In this document: positions 58,023 through 64,000 of the stretch, in pieces | Layout: each line of letters opens with the position of its first letter | How positions within the stretch are numbered: the first letter of the stretch is position 1 | Source: Chryseosolibacter sp035628595 | GTDB lineage: Bacteria; Bacteroidota; Bacteroidia; Cytophagales; Cyclobacteriaceae | DNA: 64,000 bases | Direction of reading: 5' to 3' | Assembly: GCA_035628595.1 (NCBI GenBank) | Contig: DASPJN010000138.1 | Span: forward strand, 1-64,000 | Made by a program: the position numbers and the translations under genes | The notes under the pieces: model-generated | Databases searched by the model: none | What the model was told of the DNA's origin: nothing | What the model saw: the letters and a program-made list of their open reading frames with translations, nothing else

Positions 58023-60605
58023 TCAATCCGGGCAAAGTATACGCTCATAATCACCTTCTTCGTAAACCTGGCGTCGGAGCATTCGACCATTTCGATCATA
58101 ATAAATCACAACGTAGATAGAGGCAACCTCAACATGCTTTTCAGTAAAATAAACAGGCTCGTCTTTCGACCCAACATTGATCAATGCCGAAAAATCTGGC
58201 GAAATAATATTCGTTCCATGATTGTTCCAGACACCGTATCCGCTATTGAGGTGGAATATTGCAACCTTATCCCTATCGGTGTCCTTCACATACTCAATCG
58301 CATCAATGCCTCCTATACTTTCGGTCATATTGTAGATGTTGTACAGTGACCAAAATTTCCCTTTCCGAACAAGCGCGGTGCTATCATTCCAATAAGAAAT
58401 TTCATCAAATCCGGATTTGCCAACAATTTTACCGTCCCACTTTGTAAAGTAGTAAGATCCGTTCCGAAAAGAAGCGAGCATATCATCGGTGTATCGAATG
58501 ATATTTTTATCAAACTGGCTCTTGATTAACTTTTGTTTCCTGACATGGTAAGCACCAAACTTCATACTTTTCAAAAAAGTGATGACATTATTGTTTACGC
58601 TGCCGATTGCATCGTATTCAATTGGAAGAAGCGTCTTACCAGTTGCCGTAATCAGGCCCTTCTTTTCCTTCCGGATGACAACAAACAATCCTTCACCTGC
58701 AAATTGAACACCGTCGTAGTCGCCTTTAAACAAAAGATCGCCGGCAGGCGAAAAAACTGATTTTGAATTTTTATCCCCTAGTACAAGGTAACCGGTTGAG
58801 TCACGACCGGAAAGAAACGTGAGAGAGGTGTTGGCACCAAAAGTTTTCTTTACAGATGCATCGAAATATGCAACCAGTGAATCCGCACGATACCCAACCG
58901 CAAACATTCCAACAAATGAAATACTATCATACCTTTCAGGAAAAGTGGCGCGTGAGTATAGATCAAAGAAGCTAACGGACGAATCGTGCTCAACCGCGAT
59001 CCATGGTTTTGATATTTTTACATCGTTCGCATGTCCGATATGTTCGGCACTCGAATTAAATAGCTCGACCCTGTTACCTTCCCTCGAAATCATTCCGAAA
59101 AATGTCTTCTCGATTGTTCTTTCGGCAACGGGAAGTACAATATTCAATTCCGTATCAAGCATCCCCTGGCCGTAACGAGCTGACACCAACAGCAAATTTT
59201 TGGACCACGGTCTGATGTCAGGAAATCCTTCAGTCGGGACGACTGGCGTATTCTCAGCGCTGGCGGAAACATTTGCCGGTGTCACCGGATACCATTGATT
59301 TTCTTTTTTGAAAATAATCACGCCATTGACATCGTCAATTTCATCCCAATCAGACGTCAGTGAGCTGCCTGTGAAGGTGCGAAGTGACCACTTATTATTC
59401 TGTTTAAGTGCAACGAAGCGTCCTGCTATAATCTTTGCATTCTCGATGCAATCTGAAAAAAGGAAGCCAGACTTATGAATTACACGCAAACAAGACGTTG
59501 TAATCTTGAGAAACCCATATCCAAGGTCTTCAATTTCGTTTATCGTATCCTTCGCTATAACATCGCCCGATCTGTTTGTAAGTTGACCATTCAGAATCAG
59601 AATATCCTCCGTCACATTTCCGCACAGATATTCTTCGGCAATGTTCCCGTACTTGTTATCGAGAATAACAGCTCCATCAATGTCCATAAAACCGAACATG
59701 TGGTCTTTCAGAAATGGAACAAGGATCTTCCTGTTTAATTCTAACAACGTTGACAGGGAATCATCAAACTTCAACACGGATCTGCCCGCATCTTCCTCCT
59801 CGGCAACGATGTGAAACAACAAATCTGTAGCACGTTTTCGCAGCCAGCTTTCCGGATACCGAGTTAGAAACGCTTCGAAATTTGCGCGTGTTCCTCCGGC
59901 GGTAATGATGTTGAAGATCTGTTGTTCGACTTCCCTGCGATATGGCGTAGCCGGATGCTCTGCCAAAAATGATTCATAAGCTTTCAGTGTCCGCTCCCGC
60001 GTCTTGCTTTCAAAAAATAATCTTTCATACCGATCGCGTGCTTCCGTTGCGCGGAATGCCTGGGGATATCTGTCAAGAAACGAAAGAAAACTCTGATAAG
60101 TGTTTAACCTGACGGCCTCGTTGTATGCCGCTTCATCACGAAGACGTTTCGCTTCGCGGTCAAAGCGGGTATCAGGATAACGACTCAAAAATGTCAGAAA
60201 TGCGCCCTCTGTGTTAATTAATTTCGCCTTTTCAAAGGCAACGCTGTCAATATTGTATCTTAACCTGGTCAAGGTCAGGCTATCGATCTCAAGCTTTGCA
60301 AGCCGGGCACGTTCGCGTGGTGAAAGGTTAAAGTAATCCTTTGAAGCAGTCGATAAGTAGTACGAGGCAGAATCGATATTGTATTGTGGATTCAGAGGAT
60401 CGAAAAACCAGCGCGTATAAAGATACTTTGCCGTTGCATCGGCAGAGTCCCTGGATAGTAATTTCCGGATGAGCATCTTTGCCTTTGGCCAGTTTTGCTT
60501 CTCGATATTTTTTATTGCGGACTTCTCATGGCTTCCCAACTGCCCGTAGCCAGGTAAAGCAGCCGTCAGCGCAAGAAGCACGAATAAAGTTCTGATGATT
60601 GGCAT
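58023..60605 (-). CDS. Secreted TPR-like and WG-repeat protein
   Basis: About 860 aa from the ATG at 60605; the preceding nine codons to 60632 are less likely. A signal peptide (LFVLLALTAALPGYGQ) is followed by about 270 residues of helical repeats with YxxFLxRYP signatures (AFLTFLSRYPDTRFDREAKR, SFLSFLDRYPQAFRATEARD). The rest is beta-rich with WG-type repeats (GYGFLKITTSCLRV, QNNKWSLRTFTGSSL, KFWSLYNIYNMTESIGG). WG-repeat proteins are common in Bacteroidota periplasm; function unknown. It stands alone, divergent from the helical protein gene at 60745. Confidence 0.8.
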   Translation of the reverse strand: MPIIRTLFVLLALTAALPGYGQLGSHEKSAIKNIEKQNWPKAKMLIRKLLSRDSADATAKYLYTRWFFDPLNPQYNIDSASYYLSTASKDYFNLSPRERARLAKLEIDSLTLTRLRYNIDSVAFEKAKLINTEGAFLTFLSRYPDTRFDREAKRLRDEAAYNEAVRLNTYQSFLSFLDRYPQAFRATEARDRYERLFFESKTRERTLKAYESFLAEHPATPYRREVEQQIFNIITAGGTRANFEAFLTRYPESWLRKRATDLLFHIVAEEEDAGRSVLKFDDSLSTLLELNRKILVPFLKDHMFGFMDIDGAVILDNKYGNIAEEYLCGNVTEDILILNGQLTNRSGDVIAKDTINEIEDLGYGFLKITTSCLRVIHKSGFLFSDCIENAKIIAGRFVALKQNNKWSLRTFTGSSLTSDWDEIDDVNGVIIFKKENQWYPVTPANVSASAENTPVVPTEGFPDIRPWSKNLLLVSARYGQGMLDTELNIVLPVAERTIEKTFFGMISREGNRVELFNSSAEHIGHANDVKISKPWIAVEHDSSVSFFDLYSRATFPERYDSISFVGMFAVGYRADSLVAYFDASVKKTFGANTSLTFLSGRDSTGYLVLGDKNSKSVFSPAGDLLFKGDYDGVQFAGEGLFVVIRKEKKGLITATGKTLLPIEYDAIGSVNNNVITFLKSMKFGAYHVRKQKLIKSQFDKNIIRYTDDMLASFRNGSYYFTKWDGKIVGKSGFDEISYWNDSTALVRKGKFWSLYNIYNMTESIGGIDAIEYVKDTDRDKVAIFHLNSGYGVWNNHGTNIISPDFSALINVGSKDEPVYFTEKHVEVASIYVVIYYDRNGRMLRRQVYEEGDYERILCPD

Positions 60606-60744
60606 GAATGGCAGATCACAAATTGCAAACATAACGTTTGACCTGCGATTTGATCATGAGTGATTTAAACAAAATTGACCAAAACCTTGAATTATTGCAT
60701 ACAATCATAAATTTTGTAACTTTTCACGTAGTAAAACAGCGTTC

Positions 60745-62190
60745 ATGGCCAAGCTAAAGAATATCATTAAACAGCTTTCTGAAAAAGACTTCAATGCGAT
60801 CCATACATCACTGATCGAAAGTAACGCAGAAAAATCCGCTTACCTTTTAAAGTCTTTGCGTGAACGCTCGCTTTCTGACAGCAAGATCATGACGGAACTG
60901 GATGTCAACGCCAACGCGTACTACACGTTGCGTTCCCGCTTGAACCTGAAGATAGAAGAGTATCTGATGGAGCAGCTTGACAGCCCACGTACTGACGTGC
61001 TGCGCAAGGTTGCGAACATCACAGAAGTGTTGTTTACAAAAAAGAAAGCAATTTCAGTCGCAACGCTTAAGAAACTTGAAAAAGAGCTTCTTGACTACGA
61101 TCTGGCCAACGAGTTAACGGTGATCTATAAATCCCTCAAGCGGCTAAATATAAATTCACCTGACTATTTCCAGTATTCGCAATTGTATAATCGTCACGTC
61201 GCGTACATGCTCGCAGTTGACAAGGCGGAAGATTTGCTGGCTGACTATTTCAAAAAATTCGGAGACTATTTACTGAACGGCGGCGAAATTGAAAAGCTTG
61301 GGCTGACGCTTGTGATGAAGGAGATGGTGAATGTAGCCAAGCTTTACGAATCACACAGATTGTACGTGTATCAGAGCTGTATGTATATCTTCCACAGGCT
61401 ATTTGTTGAAGTTGACGACAGCATGCAGCAGGAAGGTGAGTCTATTGAAGACATTTTTGTGAAGGTGCAGAACATCTTCGAAAGCTATCATCTTGACTCC
61501 ATTTACTATCATCTGAACCTTGTCTTTGAATTCCTTAAGCTTGAATACTACAACCATTATCATGTTTACCGCCAGGCTGAAAAATATTACGAGGAAGTGA
61601 ACGATGCGTGTGCAAACCTGATGGTTAACTACGCTACCTACACCTTTCCGTCGCAGTTCCTGCTTTCAAAAATCGAGCGTCATCTACGCAATGGAACCGA
61701 GGCAGAATTATACCACGAAAACGAAACGACCTTCGAAGACTACGAGATTGATCCACTCGATGTTCCCAAGCACATTGTATATGTCGTTTACCGCGCGCTT
61801 TCGTGTTACTATGTTGATAAGTTTGACGAGGCCGCAAAGTTGATCAACAATCTCCTTAATGAAGTAAGTCTGAAGAAATATCCTTTCGCACAGCTCGAGA
61901 TTAAGTCGCTGCTTGCGTTGCAATATGTACTGATGCGCGATTATGAATTATTCAATCAGCTTTCAAACAGTATTCAGCGCCAGATAAGATTATTCGGTAA
62001 AGATTCCTGCGAGAATATTATGCTGTTCCTGAAGATTCTGAAAATTGCAACCAGCGAAGCAAAGAAAGAAAAGGCGAAGAAAATTCAGGCGCTCATCCCA
62101 CGACTCAGCACCACCGCCGTTAACTATTTTGCCCCAACTAAGCTGATTAAGCTTGACGACAAATTTGTTCGCCTTCTTACAGAAGTTTAA
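60745..62190 (+). CDS. Helical Bacteroidota protein, 481 aa
   Basis: A soluble, entirely helical protein with no signal peptide. The N-terminal 100 residues start AKLKNIIKQLSEKDFNAIHT; the remainder looks like degenerate TPR (YNHYHVYRQAEKYYEEVNDA, YRALSCYYVDKFDEAAKLIN). Function unknown; similar long helical proteins occur in Bacteroidota as conserved hypothetical genes. It converges with the response-regulator gene. Confidence 0.75.
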   Translation: MAKLKNIIKQLSEKDFNAIHTSLIESNAEKSAYLLKSLRERSLSDSKIMTELDVNANAYYTLRSRLNLKIEEYLMEQLDSPRTDVLRKVANITEVLFTKKKAISVATLKKLEKELLDYDLANELTVIYKSLKRLNINSPDYFQYSQLYNRHVAYMLAVDKAEDLLADYFKKFGDYLLNGGEIEKLGLTLVMKEMVNVAKLYESHRLYVYQSCMYIFHRLFVEVDDSMQQEGESIEDIFVKVQNIFESYHLDSIYYHLNLVFEFLKLEYYNHYHVYRQAEKYYEEVNDACANLMVNYATYTFPSQFLLSKIERHLRNGTEAELYHENETTFEDYEIDPLDVPKHIVYVVYRALSCYYVDKFDEAAKLINNLLNEVSLKKYPFAQLEIKSLLALQYVLMRDYELFNQLSNSIQRQIRLFGKDSCENIMLFLKILKIATSEAKKEKAKKIQALIPRLSTTAVNYFAPTKLIKLDDKFVRLLTEV

Positions 62191-62210
62191 GATAAACTCA
62201 AAAGAAATGG

Positions 62211-62618
62211 CTACAACTCAAGCTTTATGATGCTTTCGTGCGAAAGCGGCTTATTCAGATAAAGCTTCACATTGTCGTATTTTTTTGACCGACTGAAATC
62301 CTGTGGGTTAATCGAGGATGTAAGCATAACAATCTTACACTTCTTCTTTGCCACATTGCTTAGCTTTTCGAATTCATCCAGGAACTGGAAGCCATCCATC
62401 AACGGCATGTCAATATCAAGAAAGATAACGTCTGGAAGGACTTTATCTGCCACGTCGAGTTTCTCCATGTTCTTGAGAAACTCGATGGCGCTTTTCGCGC
62501 CTGTGTGTGTATAGATATTTTCCGTTACCGAAGCCGCCTCGATCATTTTTTGATTAATGAGATTATCGATCTCATTATCATCAATTAACATCACGGTGCG
62601 GTATTTCTTTCCTGCCAT
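62211..62618 (-). CDS. Single-domain response regulator
   Basis: 135 aa, CheY-like receiver only. Acidic pocket MLIDDNEID (Asp13, Asp14), phosphorylation site Asp68 in FLDIDMPLMDG, conserved Thr in VMLTSS and Lys in LNKPLS. No output domain. It follows the common Bacteroidota design of lone receivers next to hybrid kinases, but no kinase is adjacent. Confidence 0.92.
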   Translation of the reverse strand: MAGKKYRTVMLIDDNEIDNLINQKMIEAASVTENIYTHTGAKSAIEFLKNMEKLDVADKVLPDVIFLDIDMPLMDGFQFLDEFEKLSNVAKKKCKIVMLTSSINPQDFSRSKKYDNVKLYLNKPLSHESIIKLEL

Positions 62619-62675
62619 ACAAATTTATTTGAACGAGTATAAAAATAAGGTTTTGGATGTCAAATCCAAACTCGG

Positions 62676-64000
62676 TCAAATGGCAAATTTAATACCCTGT
62701 GCCAACGGTAAGTTATGTCCGTAGTTTATTGTATTGGTCTGACGGCGCATGTACACCTTCCATGCATCGGATCCTGATTCGCGGCCACCACCTGTTTCTT
62801 TCTCACCACCGAAAGCACCACCGATCTCCGCACCTGACGTTCCGATATTCACGTTCGCAATACCACAATCTGAGCCTTCATGGGAAAGGAACCTTTCCAT
62901 GTCATGCATGCTGGTTGTAATGATTGATGAAGACAGGCCTTGCTTCACGCCGTTTTGGAATTCAATCGCCTCATCGATCGTTTCGTATTTGATCAGATAC
63001 AAGATTGGTGCGAATGTCTCCTGCTGTACAATAGCAAAATGATTTTCAACCTCCGCAATGGCAGGCTTAACATAGCACCCTGAATCATAACCCTTGCCGC
63101 TGAGAACGCCGCCTTTAACAAGAATATTTCCGCCTTCAGCCTTAACCTTCTTCAGCGCATCGAGATACATTTTCACCGCAAGCTTATCGATCAACGGCCC
63201 AACGTGGTTTTCAGCATCCAGCGGATTGCCAATCTTCAATTGCCCGTACGCACTAACCAAACGGTTCTTTACTTCCTCATAGACACTTTCGTGAATGATC
63301 AACCTGCGTGTAGTTGTACACCGTTGCCCGGCGGTGCCTACGGCTCCGAACAAAGCACTGCGGATGGCGATATCAAGATTCGCATTTTCTGTAATAATAA
63401 TCGCATTGTTTCCTCCGAGCTCGAGCAAAGTTCTGCCAAGTCTTTCGCTTACCGTACGTGCAACAGCTTTACCCATTCTTACGGACCCCGTCGCAGAAAT
63501 CAATGGGACGTTTTCATCGGATGAAAGCAATTGCCCGACTCTTGCGCCACCATTTACGAGGCATGATACGCCTTCGGGAACGCCATTCGCTTCAAAAACT
63601 TTTTGTGTGATCAACTGACATGCTACACTGCACAGCGGTGTTTTCTCCGAAGGTTTCCATATACAAGTGTCGCCGCAAACCCAGGCAAGCATTGTGTTCC
63701 ATGACCATACAGCCACCGGAAAATTAAAGGCAGTAATTATTCCCACGGGTCCTACAGGATGATACTGTTCGTACATCCGGTGATTTGGTCTTTCTGAGTG
63801 CATGGTAAGGCCATGCAATTGTCGCGATAACCCAACTGCAAAATCGCAGATATCAATCATCTCCTGTACTTCACCTAACCCTTCCTGGTAAGACTTGCCC
63901 ATCTCGTATGACACCAGCTTTCCCAGTGGTTCCTTGTATTCACGAAGCGCCTCACCGATCTGTCGCACAACTTCTCCACGTTTCGGAGCAGGCCACTTGC
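62676..64000 (-). CDS. ALDH7-type aldehyde dehydrogenase, 5' end cut
   Basis: The frame is open up to the window edge; the GTG near 63968 is internal, since WPAPKRGEVVRQIGEALREY, the standard early ALDH7 segment, continues across it. Catalytic Glu is in LELGGNNAII, Cys in GTAGQRCTTTRR, and the C-terminal part is GGAFGGEKETGGGRESGSDA, typical of the alpha-aminoadipic semialdehyde dehydrogenase (antiquitin/AmaB) group of lysine breakdown. About 70 N-terminal residues are missing from the window. Confidence 0.9.
   Translation of the reverse strand, partial: KWPAPKRGEVVRQIGEALREYKEPLGKLVSYEMGKSYQEGLGEVQEMIDICDFAVGLSRQLHGLTMHSERPNHRMYEQYHPVGPVGIITAFNFPVAVWSWNTMLAWVCGDTCIWKPSEKTPLCSVACQLITQKVFEANGVPEGVSCLVNGGARVGQLLSSDENVPLISATGSVRMGKAVARTVSERLGRTLLELGGNNAIIITENANLDIAIRSALFGAVGTAGQRCTTTRRLIIHESVYEEVKNRLVSAYGQLKIGNPLDAENHVGPLIDKLAVKMYLDALKKVKAEGGNILVKGGVLSGKGYDSGCYVKPAIAEVENHFAIVQQETFAPILYLIKYETIDEAIEFQNGVKQGLSSSIITTSMHDMERFLSHEGSDCGIANVNIGTSGAEIGGAFGGEKETGGGRESGSDAWKVYMRRQTNTINYGHNLPLAQGIKFAI

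Overview
The window comes from the chromosome of a bacterium in the phylum Bacteroidota, probably order Cytophagales. The signs are: promoters with the Bacteroidota pattern TTG, 19-20 bases, TAnnTTTG; few Shine-Dalgarno sequences; a type B L31 protein; a RemB/Wzi-like outer-membrane barrel; a PafA-type phosphatase; DUF4199, WG-repeat and YceI proteins; and a MacB/FtsX permease fused in one long chain. No tRNA, rRNA, IS element or CRISPR array was seen.

Layout. Positions 1-16487 are host chromosome: an unrecognised helical protein, typA, a Uma2-type protein, two RNA methyltransferases, a PAS-rich histidine kinase, an ABC permease, a DUF4199 protein, a membrane LuxR regulator, a 21-bp repeat array abutting an SRAP gene remnant, YceI, an intact SRAP gene, a DUF4440-like protein and the 3' part of comM. 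Positions 16488-44325 hold a 27.8-kb prophage, visibly richer in A+T, inserted in comM. Positions 44326-64000 are host again: the 5' part of comM, an MsbA-like transporter overlapping a RemB-like barrel gene, rpmE2, a GlmU-like protein, holB, hemC, a cyclophilin, an RmlD-like reductase, an amino-acid permease, PafA, a WG-repeat protein, a helical protein, a response regulator and an ALDH7 dehydrogenase cut by the window edge.

The prophage is a small HK97-type siphovirus. A large serine integrase lies against the left end. Reading leftward from the right, the minus strand carries small DNA-related genes, a DNA methyltransferase, HNH, terminase, portal, protease, capsid, connectors, tail tube, a frameshifted tail-assembly chaperone pair, tape measure, a 1760-residue tail protein and a separate S74 chaperone fragment. 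Two cargo genes on the plus strand interrupt this block: an AbiC-like membrane protein and a class III cyclase-like protein. The ends can be joined so that comM is restored exactly in frame, with GA as crossover dinucleotide and symmetric attP arms.

The most unusual parts are noncoding. They are an eight-unit 10-bp phased inverted array at 18.8 kb; a promoter-to-terminator structured RNA at 18.5-18.66 kb; further structured elements at 40.2, 40.7, 41.0, 43.5 and 43.7 kb; a hairpin family with a shared loop; a short element (ATAAATAC on the plus strand) in at least ten gene gaps; and a possible Sm-like protein with its own promoter. I saw no repressor of known type and no endolysin. RNA-based control of this phage is a hypothesis worth testing, not something shown here.
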